Of a stretch of 33,807 nucleotides of DNA, positions 1 to 9,016 are shown piece after piece (within the stretch, counting starts at the first letter, position 1; each line of letters opens with the position of its first letter). The stretch comes from Mesorhizobium sp. 1M-11 (GTDB lineage Bacteria; Pseudomonadota; Alphaproteobacteria; Rhizobiales; Rhizobiaceae). The notes beneath the pieces were generated by a model. It made no database searches. It was not told where the DNA came from and saw only the letters and a program-made list of their open reading frames with translations. The stretch is taken from NCBI RefSeq assembly GCF_001303895.1, contig NZ_LJSD01000052.1, positions 1-33,807 on the forward strand. The letters run 5' to 3'. Position numbers and translations under genes: made by a program.

Positions 1-25
1 GAGTTTAGTAAAAGGAACAGGACTT

Positions 26-955
26 ATGTCCAGCATTCTGACCAACGCCGCCGCCTTGACCGCTCTTCAGAGCCTCAATGCAACCAACAAGAACCTGACC
101 GTCACCCAGGGCCGCATCGCCACCGGCATGCGCGTCGCCGAGGCCGCCGACAACGCCGCCTACTGGTCGATCGCCACCACCATGCGTTCCGACAACAAGG
201 CTAACTCGGTCGTGCAGGACGCGCTCGGCCTGGGCGCCGGCAAGGTTGACACCGCCTACACCGCCATGAACAAGGCGATCGACGTCGTCGACCAGATCAA
301 GCAGAAGGTGCTGCTGGCCAAGACCTCCAGCGCGGCCGACCGCGAGCGCATCCAGACGGAAATCGGCAACCTGCAGTCCCAACTCAAGGACAACATCGCC
401 GGTGCCAACTATGCTGGTTCGAACCTGCTGAAGACCGACTCGACCTCGACGACTGACACCAAGCTGACGGTCATGACCTCCTACAACCGCGATTCGGCTG
501 GCAAGGTTACGACCGGCACGATCGACGTCGATTTCACGAACATCCGACTGATCGATTCGAACGCCGCCACCGGCGCTGTGGGAACTGGCATCCTGGACAA
601 GGCGTTCTCGACGGGCGGCGCGTCGACTTTGGATCTGAAGGTTTCCGGCACGGGCGGTGCAAGCACTGCCGGCGATTTCGACGCCCTGCTCACCGGCATC
701 GAAGCTGCCTTGAAGGGCATGGCCACCGGCGCTGCAGAACTCGGTGCTGCGAAGGCGCGCATCGACATGCAGAAGGACTTCGTTTCGAAGCTTTCGGACT
801 CGATCGATCGCGGCGTCGGCCAGCTCGTTGACGCCGACATGAACAAGGAATCGACTCGCCTGCAGGCCCTCCAGGTCCAGCAGCAGCTCGGTATCCAGGC
901 TCTGTCGATCGCCAACGGCTCGTCGCAGCAGATCCTGTCGCTCTTCCGCGGCTGA
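26..955 (+). CDS. fla: Flagellin (first of two tandem copies)
   Basis: Flagellin, the filament subunit exported through the flagellar type III system. At 309 aa it is a short flagellin with little variable D2/D3 material. The N-terminal D0/D1 helix carries the typical ALTALQSLNATNK and AADNAAYWSIATTMRS stretches (residues about 9-60). The C-terminal D1/D0 helix carries DFVSKLSDSIDRGVGQLVDAD and ends LGIQALSIAN...QQILSLFRG. The ATG at 26 follows an AAAGGAACAGG ribosome site. It shares long identical blocks with the next gene, so the pair is a tandem duplication. A strong terminator follows, so it is probably transcribed as its own unit, but its promoter lies outside the window. Family assignment is certain; which fla letter it is cannot be told. 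Confidence 0.97.
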   Translation: MSSILTNAAALTALQSLNATNKNLTVTQGRIATGMRVAEAADNAAYWSIATTMRSDNKANSVVQDALGLGAGKVDTAYTAMNKAIDVVDQIKQKVLLAKTSSAADRERIQTEIGNLQSQLKDNIAGANYAGSNLLKTDSTSTTDTKLTVMTSYNRDSAGKVTTGTIDVDFTNIRLIDSNAATGAVGTGILDKAFSTGGASTLDLKVSGTGGASTAGDFDALLTGIEAALKGMATGAAELGAAKARIDMQKDFVSKLSDSIDRGVGQLVDADMNKESTRLQALQVQQQLGIQALSIANGSSQQILSLFRG

Positions 956-987
956 TCCCGAACCTTCTCAGGCAACAACTTCATCTT

Positions 988-1026
988 TCGGGCCGCGCCA
1001 AAAGCGCGGCCCGATTTATTTTTCTT
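988..1026 (+). terminator. Rho-independent terminator after the first flagellin gene
   Basis: A perfect 11-bp stem (TCGGGCCGCGC, 988-998, with its complement at 1004-1014), a 5-nt loop CAAAA and a T-rich tail (TTTATTTTTCTT). It lies 32 nt after the flagellin stop codon. Confidence 0.92.
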
Positions 1027-1054
1027 AACGTTTATCACTGCATTAGCTTTCCCT

Positions 1055-1070
1055 TTAATGAGCTGTTAAC
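1055..1070 (+). promoter_or_regulatory. CtrA-like box TTAA-N7-TTAAC upstream of second flagellin
   Basis: TTAA at 1055-1058, seven bases, then TTAAC at 1066-1070 match the full alphaproteobacterial CtrA consensus. More TTAAC motifs occur at 1025-1029 and 1090-1094. A TAACCA/TGGTTA dyad (1067-1072 and 1077-1082) overlaps the box. The box ends 114 nt before the flagellin start. CtrA control of flagellar genes is known in alphaproteobacteria; binding here is inferred. Confidence 0.55.
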
Positions 1071-1184
1071 CATGACTGGTTAGCTATTGTTAACCACGTT
1101 GCTCCGTTCATCCGTTTCAAGGAGGCCAACGCTGGCGGTCCGTCATCGCGCGGGGAATGCGCGGCCATTCGAAGGGGAGTTACC

Positions 1185-2105
1185 TTGGCGAGCATCATGA
1201 CCAACGCCTCGGCGCTGACAGCGCTGCAGAGCCTGAACGCCACCAACAAGGCGCTCGAACAGACGCAGTCGCGCATTTCCACCGGCTACCGCGTCTCGAC
1301 CGCCTCCGACAACGCCGCGTACTGGTCGATCGCCACCACCATGCGTTCCGACAACAAGGCGAATTCCGTTGTCCAGGACGCGCTCGGTCTCGGCGCCGGC
1401 AAGGTCGACACGGCCTACACCGCAATGAACAAGGCGATCGAAGTCGTCGACGCCATCAAGCAGAAGATCCTGCTCGCAAAGGCTTCCGGCCCTGAGCAGC
1501 GCGGCAAGATCCAGGGCGATATCGAGTCTTTGCAGAAGCAGCTCGAGGACAATATCGCCGGTGCCAGCTATGCCGGCACGAACATGTTGAAGACCGATTC
1601 GAGCGTCAATGGCAGCCTCGACATCATTTCGTCCTACAACCGTGACTCGGCTGGCAAAGTCACCACCGGCACGATCAACATTCCGCTGGCCAACGTCCGG
1701 CTGATCGACGCGGGCACTGGCAAAGCGGGCATTCTGGATGCAACTGGCTCCGCCTCCACCAAGTCGCTGCTCACCATATCGGTTTCCGATCTCACCGGCG
1801 TGACCGGCACAGGCGAAACGGCCCAGTTCGACAACCTGCTCACCGACGTCGAAAAAGTGCTTGCCAAGATGGCCAGCGCCGCTTCTGAGCTCGGTGCCGC
1901 CAAGTCGCGCGTCGACATGCAGAAGGACTTCGTCTCGAAGCTCTCCGATTCGATCGATCGCGGCGTCGGCCAGCTCGTCGATGCCGACATGGACCGGGAA
2001 TCGACAAAGCTTCAAGCGCTCCAGGTCCAGCAGCAGCTCGGCATCCAGGCTCTGTCGATCGCCAATGCCAGCGCCCAGAACATCCTGTCGCTGTTCAAGA
2101 GCTGA
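1185..2105 (+). CDS. fla: Flagellin (second tandem copy)
   Basis: 306-aa flagellin paralogous to the gene at 26-955. Both conserved ends match: an N-terminal SALTALQSLNATNKAL helix, and a C-terminal half with MQKDFVSKLSDSIDRGVGQL and LSIANASAQNILSLFKS. The central part (residues about 130-225) differs most from its neighbour, as expected for the exposed filament surface. The start is a TTG at 1185, chosen because GAAGGGGAG stands 5-6 nt before it and because translation then begins M-A-S-I-M-T-N, matching the first flagellin's M-S-S-I-L-T-N. It has its own upstream region with CtrA-like motifs and its own terminator, so it is probably an independent transcript. Confidence 0.96.
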   Translation: MASIMTNASALTALQSLNATNKALEQTQSRISTGYRVSTASDNAAYWSIATTMRSDNKANSVVQDALGLGAGKVDTAYTAMNKAIEVVDAIKQKILLAKASGPEQRGKIQGDIESLQKQLEDNIAGASYAGTNMLKTDSSVNGSLDIISSYNRDSAGKVTTGTINIPLANVRLIDAGTGKAGILDATGSASTKSLLTISVSDLTGVTGTGETAQFDNLLTDVEKVLAKMASAASELGAAKSRVDMQKDFVSKLSDSIDRGVGQLVDADMDRESTKLQALQVQQQLGIQALSIANASAQNILSLFKS

Positions 2106-2131
2106 TCGGTCGTCGATCCTTCCTCTTCCCG

Positions 2132-2168
2132 ATCGGGCCGCGCCACCAGCGCGGCCCGATACCATTTT
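2132..2168 (+). terminator. Terminator-like hairpin after the second flagellin gene
   Basis: A 12-bp perfect stem (ATCGGGCCGCGC, 2132-2143, complement at 2149-2160) with loop CACCA. The stem core is identical to the hairpin after the first flagellin gene. The tail is weaker (ACCATTTTCG), so termination may be partial. Confidence 0.75.
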
Positions 2169-2225
2169 CGCACAAGCTTCAGCGTCTAGTGTTCCAGCGG
2201 GCAATCATGCAGGGACCCTCGACCC

Positions 2226-3860
2226 GTGCCGGAACAACTTAGAAGCATCGTCATCAATCTTCAGGATTTCGGCACCAAGCGGCTGGCCATCATGGCCGGC
2301 ATCGCGCTTCTGACGCTCGCCGTCATCGGTGTCGCCTCGGTCTACCTCAACCGCCCAGCCTACGAGACGCTCTATGTCGGCCTCGAACGCTCCGACGTAA
2401 ATCAGATCGGCATGGTGCTTTCCGAAGCTGGCATGAATTTCGACGTTGGCTCGGACGGCACCAGCGTTCTGGTACCGGTCGGCACCACCGCCAAGGCGCG
2501 CATGCTGTTGGCTGAAAAGGGCCTGCCGACCAGCGCCAATGCCGGCTACGAGCTGTTCGATAAGGTTGGTTCGCTCGGCCTCACCTCCTTCATGCAGCAG
2601 GTCACCCGCGTGCGTGCTCTGGAAGGTGAGATCGCCCGCACCATCCAGTCGCTGACAGGCGTGAAGGCAGCCCGCGTGCATATCGTCATGTCGGAGCGCG
2701 CCAATTTCCGCCGCGAGGAACAACAGCCTTCCGCTTCCGTGGTGATCCGCTATGCCGGCATCGACGGCAGCAAGGCCGCCATGTCGATCCGCCACCTGGT
2801 CTCCGCGGCTGTGCCCGGCCTCTCGGCCGAAAAGGTGACGGTGCTCGATTCCGCGGGCAACCTGCTCGCTGCTGGCGATGATCCCTCCAACAGCAGTGCC
2901 ATCCGTTCACTCGGCGTCGAGCGCACTGTGGAGAGCCAGATCGAGGATAATATCCGTCGCGCGCTGACGCCCTATCTCGGCCCGGACAATTTCCGTGCCA
3001 GCGTCAAAGCCGACGTCAACACCGACACGCGCCAGACCGAAGAAACCATCTTCGATCCGGAATCGCGCGTCGAGCGCTCCGTCCAGACCGTCAAGGCGAA
3101 CGAGAACAGCAATCAGCGCCAGGCCGCGACACCGGCCACGGTCGAACAGAATCTGCCGGAGACGCAGGCTGCCGCTTCCGACGGTCCGCAGTCGAGCTCG
3201 CAGAACGACCGCAAGGAAGAGATCACCAACTACGAGATCAATTCCAAGAAGATCGCCACGGTTTCCAACGGCTATTCGGTCACCAAGATGTCGATCGCCG
3301 TCGTCGTCAACCAGCAACGGCTGCTGTCGGTGATCGGTAAGGACGCCACGCCCGAGCAGATCACCCAACGCGTCGCCGACATCAAGAAGATGGTAGCCTC
3401 GGCCACCGGCCTCGATGAAAAGCGTGGCGACATCATCGATGTCTCGGCGGTCGAATTCATCGATGGCCTGGATGGGCAGGAACTCGCCTCGCCCGGTATC
3501 CTCGATGCCGTCGCAAGCTATACCGGCAGCCTGATCAATGCCGCCGCCTTCATCGTTGTCGTGTTCCTGGTCGCCTTCTTCGGCTTGCGGCCGATGGCTG
3601 CGGCGCTGACGAACAAGCCGGCAGCGCTTGCCGGCCCGAGCTTCGAGGATGTCCAGCGCTCACTGCCCAATCCGGACACCGCTGCCGAAGCGGAAGGACC
3701 GGCTCCGGCGCTGGCCGACAGCCGTCCGGCACCGCTCGATGATCTGCGCAGGAAACTGCGGCCGGCACCACAGGACAGGCTTGCCCGTATGGTCGACATC
3801 AACGAGGAGCGTACGGCCAACATCCTGCGCAAATGGACGGCCCAGGAAGCCGCGGGCTGA
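2226..3860 (+). CDS. fliF: Flagellar MS-ring protein FliF
   Basis: 544-aa FliF, the inner-membrane ring on which the flagellar motor and export gate assemble. There is one membrane helix near residues 18-42 (LAIMAGIALLTLAVIG). A YscJ/FliF ring-building domain follows, with YETLYVGLE, LAEKGLPTS, GYELFDK and ARVHIVMSE. Next is the periplasmic FliF C-terminal domain, then a second membrane helix (AAFIVVVFLVAFFGL, about 439-455). The extreme C-terminus (LRRKLRP...LARMVDINEERTANILRKW) is the expected FliG-binding tail. The GTG at 2226 is the first in-frame start before the conserved N-terminus. The stop overlaps the next gene's ATG by one base, so fliF heads a coupled stator/export operon. Confidence 0.96.
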   Translation: MPEQLRSIVINLQDFGTKRLAIMAGIALLTLAVIGVASVYLNRPAYETLYVGLERSDVNQIGMVLSEAGMNFDVGSDGTSVLVPVGTTAKARMLLAEKGLPTSANAGYELFDKVGSLGLTSFMQQVTRVRALEGEIARTIQSLTGVKAARVHIVMSERANFRREEQQPSASVVIRYAGIDGSKAAMSIRHLVSAAVPGLSAEKVTVLDSAGNLLAAGDDPSNSSAIRSLGVERTVESQIEDNIRRALTPYLGPDNFRASVKADVNTDTRQTEETIFDPESRVERSVQTVKANENSNQRQAATPATVEQNLPETQAAASDGPQSSSQNDRKEEITNYEINSKKIATVSNGYSVTKMSIAVVVNQQRLLSVIGKDATPEQITQRVADIKKMVASATGLDEKRGDIIDVSAVEFIDGLDGQELASPGILDAVASYTGSLINAAAFIVVVFLVAFFGLRPMAAALTNKPAALAGPSFEDVQRSLPNPDTAAEAEGPAPALADSRPAPLDDLRRKLRPAPQDRLARMVDINEERTANILRKWTAQEAAG

Positions 3861-4486
3861 TGCGACAGGCATCCCTTTCCGATCTGCTGCCCGATTTCGG
3901 TGCGCCGCCTCCCCATGGCAGCGTGCCGGTTCACACGCTTGCCGAGCCGCCCACCTTTGCTGACAGCCCTCCTGCGATCGATGTCGACAAGCTGATCGCG
4001 ATGGCGGTTGCCAAGGCCGAGGACGCGCTCGAAGCCAGGCTGACGACGGCATTCACCGAACAGCTCGATGCCGAACGGCGGACGATGGCGGATGAAGCCA
4101 CGGCGCTGGTCGAAGGGCTGGGCGGCGATATCGGCCAGGCAGTCGGCAATCACATGCGACAAACGGAACAACAGCTGCATGATTTGATGGGCGATGCACT
4201 CGCCCGCATCATTGGCGGCGTGTTGAGCGACGAATTGCAGAAACGCTCTCTCATCGCGCTGGAAAAAGTCATTCGCGACACGCTGGCGGATTCCGAAGCC
4301 GTCCGCATCGCCGTGCGCGGACCACTCTCTCTTTACGAGCCGTTGAAGGCTGCGCTCGGCAAACGAGCAGCGAGCCTGGATTTCACCGAGGCATCGGCGC
4401 TCGACTTGACCCTTGTCGTCAATGACACCGTCGTCGAAACACGCATGTCTGAATGGTCGGCAGCCCTGTCGGAGGTCCTCTCATGA
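3860..4486 (+). CDS. FliH-like flagellar assembly protein
   Basis: 208 aa. A proline-rich start (LSDLLPDFGAPP) is followed by a long alpha-helical, probably coiled-coil region (residues about 45-140). The C-terminal part contains VRIAVRGPLSLYEPLKAALG, then LDLTLVVNDTVVETRMSEW. This layout fits the divergent FliH of rhizobia, which regulates the export ATPase FliI. I infer that role from architecture and from its place directly after fliF. The ATG at 3860 overlaps the fliF stop (TGATG); an in-frame upstream ATG at 3833 lies inside fliF and is less likely. The 3' end overlaps motB by 4 nt (ATGA). fliI itself is not in the window. Confidence 0.65.
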   Translation: MRQASLSDLLPDFGAPPPHGSVPVHTLAEPPTFADSPPAIDVDKLIAMAVAKAEDALEARLTTAFTEQLDAERRTMADEATALVEGLGGDIGQAVGNHMRQTEQQLHDLMGDALARIIGGVLSDELQKRSLIALEKVIRDTLADSEAVRIAVRGPLSLYEPLKAALGKRAASLDFTEASALDLTLVVNDTVVETRMSEWSAALSEVLS

Positions 4487-5730
4487 GCACGGCAGGCGGC
4501 GCCGATCCGCGGCAGGAAATCATCATCGTCCGCCGCAACCATGACGACCACGACGACGCTCATCATGGTGGCGTCTGGAAGATCGCCTTCGCCGATTTCA
4601 TGACCGCGATGATGTGCTTCTTCCTCGTCATGTGGTTGATCAACGCGGCAAACGAACAGACAAGGGCAGCCGTTGCGTCCTACTTCAACCCGGTTCCGCT
4701 GATCGACCGCAGCGCCAGCCGCAAGGGCTTGCAGGATATCGGCGATGGGCCCGACGAACCTGGCTACACCTCCAACGATCCGGTGGAAGGAACGACCAAG
4801 CAGGGTCACAACGGCAAGGGCAACCCCGGCACCGCGCAGGAAGAACAGAGCGGTCAAAACGAGAAACAAGACAAGGCCGCGGAGGCCAAGAACGCCGACG
4901 AGAAACTGTTCGCCGATCCTTATGCGGTTCTTGCCGAAATTGCCGCCGAGACCGGCACGCGGCAAAACGTCAGTACCAAAGGTGAGGGCGGAGCGCAGAC
5001 GGCGGGGCCGGCCACCGGCGCGTCGGGCGGTGAATCCTATCGCGATCCGTTCGCTCCGGATTTCTGGTCACAGCAGATATCGACGCCCCTGCCCGAGGCG
5101 AGCGCCGAAACGGCGAAGGTGGAAAACCAGCCCCAGAAGCCGGGAGAGGCGGCCAGCAAGGATCAGCCAACCGGCAAGGAAGAAGCCGCGGCCAAGGACC
5201 CTTCCATGGCCAAGGTCGAGAAGAATGACGAGCTTGAATCCGCCAAGCAGGACAAGGCTCCGACTGCAACCACAAAGAAGGCTGCCGAAGAGGTCAAGAA
5301 GAAGATCGCCGAGGCTTTCAAGCCGGGCGAGGCAATCGCCGATGGCGTCAGCGTCGAGGCCACAGACAAGGGCGTCGTCATTTCCGTTACCGACAGCTTC
5401 AATTTCGGCATGTTCGAAATCGGCTCGGCCATGCCGCGCCGCGAACTCGTGCTCGCGATGGAAAAGATCGGCCGCATCGTCAAGGAACAGAAAGGCACGG
5501 TTGCCATCCAGGGTCATACCGACGCCCGTCCCTTCCGCGGCGGTTACGACAACTGGCGGCTTTCCACCGCACGCGCACACTCGGCCTATTATATGCTGGT
5601 GCGCGGAGGCCTGGATGAAAGCCGCATCAAGGAGGTCGCGGGTTTCGCCGACCGCGAACCGAAAAACAAGGCAGACCCGCTCGCCGCCGTCAACCGGCGC
5701 ATCGAGATCCTGCTGGAGACCGGGGGGTGA
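4483..5730 (+). CDS. motB: Flagellar stator protein MotB
   Basis: 415-aa stator subunit that pairs with MotA and anchors it to peptidoglycan. The single membrane helix (residues about 31-55) contains WKIAFADFMTAMMCFFLVMW, with Asp38 at the position of the proton-carrying Asp32 of E. coli MotB. The C-terminal OmpA-like domain (about 290-412) has FNFGMFEIGSA, IQGHTDARPF, NWRLSTARA and VNRRIEILL. Between them lie about 230 residues of charged, low-complexity sequence rich in K, E, A, Q and P, much longer than in enteric MotB but usual for rhizobia. The ATG at 4483 overlaps the previous stop. motA is not in the window. Confidence 0.95.
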   Translation: MSTAGGADPRQEIIIVRRNHDDHDDAHHGGVWKIAFADFMTAMMCFFLVMWLINAANEQTRAAVASYFNPVPLIDRSASRKGLQDIGDGPDEPGYTSNDPVEGTTKQGHNGKGNPGTAQEEQSGQNEKQDKAAEAKNADEKLFADPYAVLAEIAAETGTRQNVSTKGEGGAQTAGPATGASGGESYRDPFAPDFWSQQISTPLPEASAETAKVENQPQKPGEAASKDQPTGKEEAAAKDPSMAKVEKNDELESAKQDKAPTATTKKAAEEVKKKIAEAFKPGEAIADGVSVEATDKGVVISVTDSFNFGMFEIGSAMPRRELVLAMEKIGRIVKEQKGTVAIQGHTDARPFRGGYDNWRLSTARAHSAYYMLVRGGLDESRIKEVAGFADREPKNKADPLAAVNRRIEILLETGG

Positions 5731-7094
5731 TCCGCGTCGCGCGCATCGGCGTCGCGGGGCTCATCTTGCTTGGCATGGGCATGGCGACGACCGCCCTCGC
5801 CCAGAATCCGTTGCAGCCCTACCAGATGGTGCGCTCCCTGCAGCTCGTGCAGGACAGGCTGGCCTCGGGCGACCATGCCGCGCTGCCCATGCAAAACAAG
5901 CTGCTCGAAATGGTCGATGCGCGTTTCCGGGCATCGAAACCCGACGACTTCAAGGAACCCAGGAACCTGCGTGCCCTGCTGGTTTACGGTATGAGCGGCG
6001 GCAATCCGGCAACGGTCAGGGATGTAACCCGCCGCGCCCAGCTCGATGAGACCAACCAGGCGATCGTCGATGGCATTCTGGACTATCTCGGCGGCCAGCC
6101 TGGCCCGGCAATCGAAGCATTGCAGGCGGTCGATCCGATGACGCTGTCGCCTGACGTCGGCGCCTTCGTGGCCTTGATCAAGGGATCTCTGCTTGCGGCA
6201 GAGGATCCCGTTCAGGCGCTGACGCTGCTCGATCAGGCCCGCCTGCTCAGTCCTGGCACGCTGGTGGAGGAAGCCGCACTGCGCCGTTCTGTAGCCATCA
6301 CCACGACCAATGGCGACGCGGCTCGGTTTGCACAGGCCTCCACACAATATGTCGAACGCTATCTGCTCTCACCTTACGCCAGCCAGTTCGCCGACAGTTT
6401 TGTCGCCGGTGTGGTTACGCTGCATATGGCGCTGAGCCAGGATAAATTGCCCGACATCACTTCGATGATGGATAAGGAGCGCGAACGCGTCATCTATCTG
6501 CGTATCGCGCGCCGCGCTGCCATCGATGGATTGAACGATCTGTCCGCCTTCGCATCAGCAAGGGCCATCCCGCAGGATAAGGGTGCAACCAAGACGGACG
6601 ATCCACGCGCCGAACTCTACGCCAGCTTGTCCAGCATCACGTCGGCGACGGTCGATGACATTCGCGCCAAGCTGAAGACGATCGACCGAAGCCGCTTGTC
6701 GCCGAGTGACCGTTCCCTGCTCGACGCTGCCCAGCAGATTACCCAGGAAGTCGTTGCACCACCGATACCGGCGGTTTTCGATCAGCCGCCTTCCATCGCG
6801 CGGGCCTCCGCCAAATCGGAACCGGCTACGAAGCGCGTGGACAGCGCGGCCGACAACGACTCCGACCTGCCGCCGGTCGAAGACGCAGTGTCGGAGCGGC
6901 CAGCAACCGAGGCAGTTGCCGAGCCCGCGGAAAAACCCGCACCTGCCCAGCAGGACGCTGCGGTTCAGCCGCCGCCTGCAACCCTGTTGCCGGCATCCGC
7001 GAATGCCGGTTCGGACACCACCGACGCTGCGATCGCGGATACGAAACGCAAACTCGGCAAGATAGATCTTCTACTGGGAGCTTCACCTCAATGA
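5727..7094 (+). CDS. motC: Motility protein MotC (periplasmic)
   Basis: 455 aa. In Sinorhizobium MotC is a periplasmic protein that acts with MotB in torque generation. It starts with GTG at 5727, overlapping the motB stop, and begins with a clear signal peptide (IRVARIGVAGLILLGMGMATTALAQ; cleavage near ALA-Q, residues 24-26). The body is helical and repeat-like, with YGMSGGNPATVRDV, LVEEAALRRSVAI and YVERYLLSPYASQFADSF. The last 100 residues are proline- and alanine-rich and probably disordered. Identification rests on these motifs and the motB-motC-motD order seen in rhizobia. It overlaps motD by 4 nt (ATGA). Confidence 0.92.
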   Translation: MIRVARIGVAGLILLGMGMATTALAQNPLQPYQMVRSLQLVQDRLASGDHAALPMQNKLLEMVDARFRASKPDDFKEPRNLRALLVYGMSGGNPATVRDVTRRAQLDETNQAIVDGILDYLGGQPGPAIEALQAVDPMTLSPDVGAFVALIKGSLLAAEDPVQALTLLDQARLLSPGTLVEEAALRRSVAITTTNGDAARFAQASTQYVERYLLSPYASQFADSFVAGVVTLHMALSQDKLPDITSMMDKERERVIYLRIARRAAIDGLNDLSAFASARAIPQDKGATKTDDPRAELYASLSSITSATVDDIRAKLKTIDRSRLSPSDRSLLDAAQQITQEVVAPPIPAVFDQPPSIARASAKSEPATKRVDSAADNDSDLPPVEDAVSERPATEAVAEPAEKPAPAQQDAAVQPPPATLLPASANAGSDTTDAAIADTKRKLGKIDLLLGASPQ

Positions 7095-8404
7095 CTGCAA
7101 GCCTTGGTCAGAACCTTCTAGGCGTCCCGCTGCAGCGGACCGGTGGGCAGCAATCCGGCGGCAAGGCCGGTGAAAACGGCCCAGCTTTCGATGATCTGCT
7201 CACCCATCGCGAGACGACAAGCAAGGACAGGGTAACCCAACACGCAACGCATGGCTCGCATTGGGAAAGGATCCGTGCCGACATCACTTTCGCTAACGGC
7301 GAACGTGCTGCCGGACAGGTTGGGGAAAGCAAAGCCAGGATCGATGAAGAGGGCGATGACGAACAGGCAGACGACAAACAATCGGCCGACACCCACGATC
7401 AAACGGCGGATGCGCGCGACCACTTGCCCCTGTTTTTGAACCTGCACGGTTTGGGACGATCCGACAACCGGGGCGAACCGGATACGGCGGAAACGGAAGC
7501 CGATCCTCTTGCAGACAAGGCAAAGCGGGCGGCTGACGTGCGGGGAACAAAGGATGCCGATACCGGTCAAAGCGACAACGAACAGTCGCCGACAATCCAT
7601 GTCGAGCGATCCACCGCAAGGCGCGGAACAGGCGGCGTGCAGGCGGCCAACACGCAGAACCTCACCGGCGGTGCGTCTGCAGAAAATGCCACTGCATCCG
7701 CCGGCTCCGCCGTCGGGGAAGCCGAGCTTGGCGGCAGGGGGGCAACACCGGTTGAACCGTCGGAGACCGAAACCAACGGCCGCCGGGCTTCCAGCGAGGC
7801 CTTGAAGCAATCGGGCGGATCACGGGCATCGGTGGTGGCCGAACAGAACTACCCTGCGCCCGCTCTCCAGCACGCCAGCCAGGCATCGCGCGACGTCATC
7901 GATGCAATCGCGAGCAATGGCGCACCCGCCAGGACGGCATCGACCGCCGCCATGGGCGCCCAAAATGGCTCTCCTGTTGCAGTTCCGGCACACATATTGA
8001 AGATCGAATTGCATCCGGCGGAGCTCGGAGCCGTTACCGCCAATCTGCGTCTTGCCGGCGAGCAACTGTCGATTGAGATCAAGCCCGAAACCTACGAAGC
8101 ACACCGTCGATTGAGCTCGGACAGCGAGGCCATCGTGAAGTCGCTGAAGTCGCTCGGCTTCGACATCGACAAGGTAACGATCCTGCAACCCTCGATAGCA
8201 GCAACACCAGCTGCGCGCGGAGACGCGCCGCAAGCTGGGACGGCTCCCGGACGCGATCAATCTTCCTTTCAGCCAGGCAACTCCGGCGGGAATGGCGATG
8301 GCATGAGCGGGCAGTCAGGAAGGAACCGCGGCGATGACAGGCAGCAGGACCAGCGTCCGGCGCAATCTTCTCATGAGCGTTCTGGCAGCGGCCTGTTTAT
8401 CTAG
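7091..8404 (+). CDS. motD: Hook-length control protein MotD (FliK type)
   Basis: 437 aa. Residues 1-280 are polar and low in complexity (D, E, Q, T, A), resembling the stretched ruler part of FliK. The C-terminal Flg_hook domain (about 290-375) contains ILKIELHPAELGAVTANLRL, LSIEIKPETYEAHRRL and LKSLGFDIDKVTI. This domain switches export specificity from hook to filament proteins. In rhizobia the protein was first named MotD and later recognised as a FliK. The tail is glycine- and glutamine-rich. The ATG at 7091 overlaps the motC stop. Its 3' end shares 71 nt in another frame with the transglycosylase gene. Confidence 0.9.
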   Translation: MTASLGQNLLGVPLQRTGGQQSGGKAGENGPAFDDLLTHRETTSKDRVTQHATHGSHWERIRADITFANGERAAGQVGESKARIDEEGDDEQADDKQSADTHDQTADARDHLPLFLNLHGLGRSDNRGEPDTAETEADPLADKAKRAADVRGTKDADTGQSDNEQSPTIHVERSTARRGTGGVQAANTQNLTGGASAENATASAGSAVGEAELGGRGATPVEPSETETNGRRASSEALKQSGGSRASVVAEQNYPAPALQHASQASRDVIDAIASNGAPARTASTAAMGAQNGSPVAVPAHILKIELHPAELGAVTANLRLAGEQLSIEIKPETYEAHRRLSSDSEAIVKSLKSLGFDIDKVTILQPSIAATPAARGDAPQAGTAPGRDQSSFQPGNSGGNGDGMSGQSGRNRGDDRQQDQRPAQSSHERSGSGLFI

Positions 8405-8927
8405 CACGCTCGTCGCCCGGACAGCCCTGGCTGCTGCCAACCCTTGCGAAGCGGAAATCCTGCGGGCGGCGGACCGCTATCGGATTCCTGCCGGCATCCT
8501 CTATGCCGTGGGACTGACGGAGACGGGTAACAAAGGCAGCCTGCAACCCAATGCCTTGAATATAGAAGGAAAAGCTGTCTTTCCTCGTTCGCGTTCGGAG
8601 GCCCTCCTGACCTTCGAGGCTGCACGGCGCGAGGGCAAGTCGCTGATTGATCTCGGCTGCATGCAGATCAATCATCGCTATCATGGCGATCAGTTCCGCA
8701 GCATCGAGGACATGCTCGATCCGCGCCGCAACGTCGACTATGCAGCGCGCTTCCTCGCGCAACTGCATGCACGGCATGAGACCTGGTCCATGGCCGTGGC
8801 GCGCTATCATGCTGGACCCAACAACGATCCCGCCCAGAAGCGCTACGTCTGTCGTGTGATCGCCAATATGGTCGCGGTCGGCTTCGGCAAATGGACAGCC
8901 AACGCGCGCGATTTCTGCACCCGATAG
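8334..8927 (+). CDS. Periplasmic lytic transglycosylase (SLT domain), flagellar
   Basis: 197 aa with a signal peptide (RRNLLMSVLAAACLSSTLVARTALAAA) and a lysozyme-like SLT domain. Glu63 in GLTETG is the likely catalytic acid. LGCMQIN and ARYHAG are the usual substrate-cleft motifs. It probably opens peptidoglycan for the rod or stator, like SltF of Rhodobacter; that role is inferred from position. The ATG at 8334 is supported by AGGAAGG at 8317-8323, although it lies 71 nt inside motD; the next Met (residue 14, 8373) has no such site. The FlgJ-type protein in this window has no muramidase domain, so this enzyme may supply that activity. Confidence 0.85.
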   Translation: MTGSRTSVRRNLLMSVLAAACLSSTLVARTALAAANPCEAEILRAADRYRIPAGILYAVGLTETGNKGSLQPNALNIEGKAVFPRSRSEALLTFEAARREGKSLIDLGCMQINHRYHGDQFRSIEDMLDPRRNVDYAARFLAQLHARHETWSMAVARYHAGPNNDPAQKRYVCRVIANMVAVGFGKWTANARDFCTR

Positions 8928-9016
8928 GTTGTATTCGCAATGATGCGAGGAGCACGCTTTCGCGGCGTGAGGGAACACTCTTTTTGTCGACGGATCCGGT
9001 TCGGATCGCCATCAGA

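Noticed and set aside
1143..2204. 353-codon minus-strand open frame
   Set aside because: Antisense to the second flagellin gene and running through its terminator.
4745..6049. 434-codon plus-strand open frame
   Set aside because: A shadow of the low-complexity motB linker and the start of motC; extremely Arg/Pro-rich.
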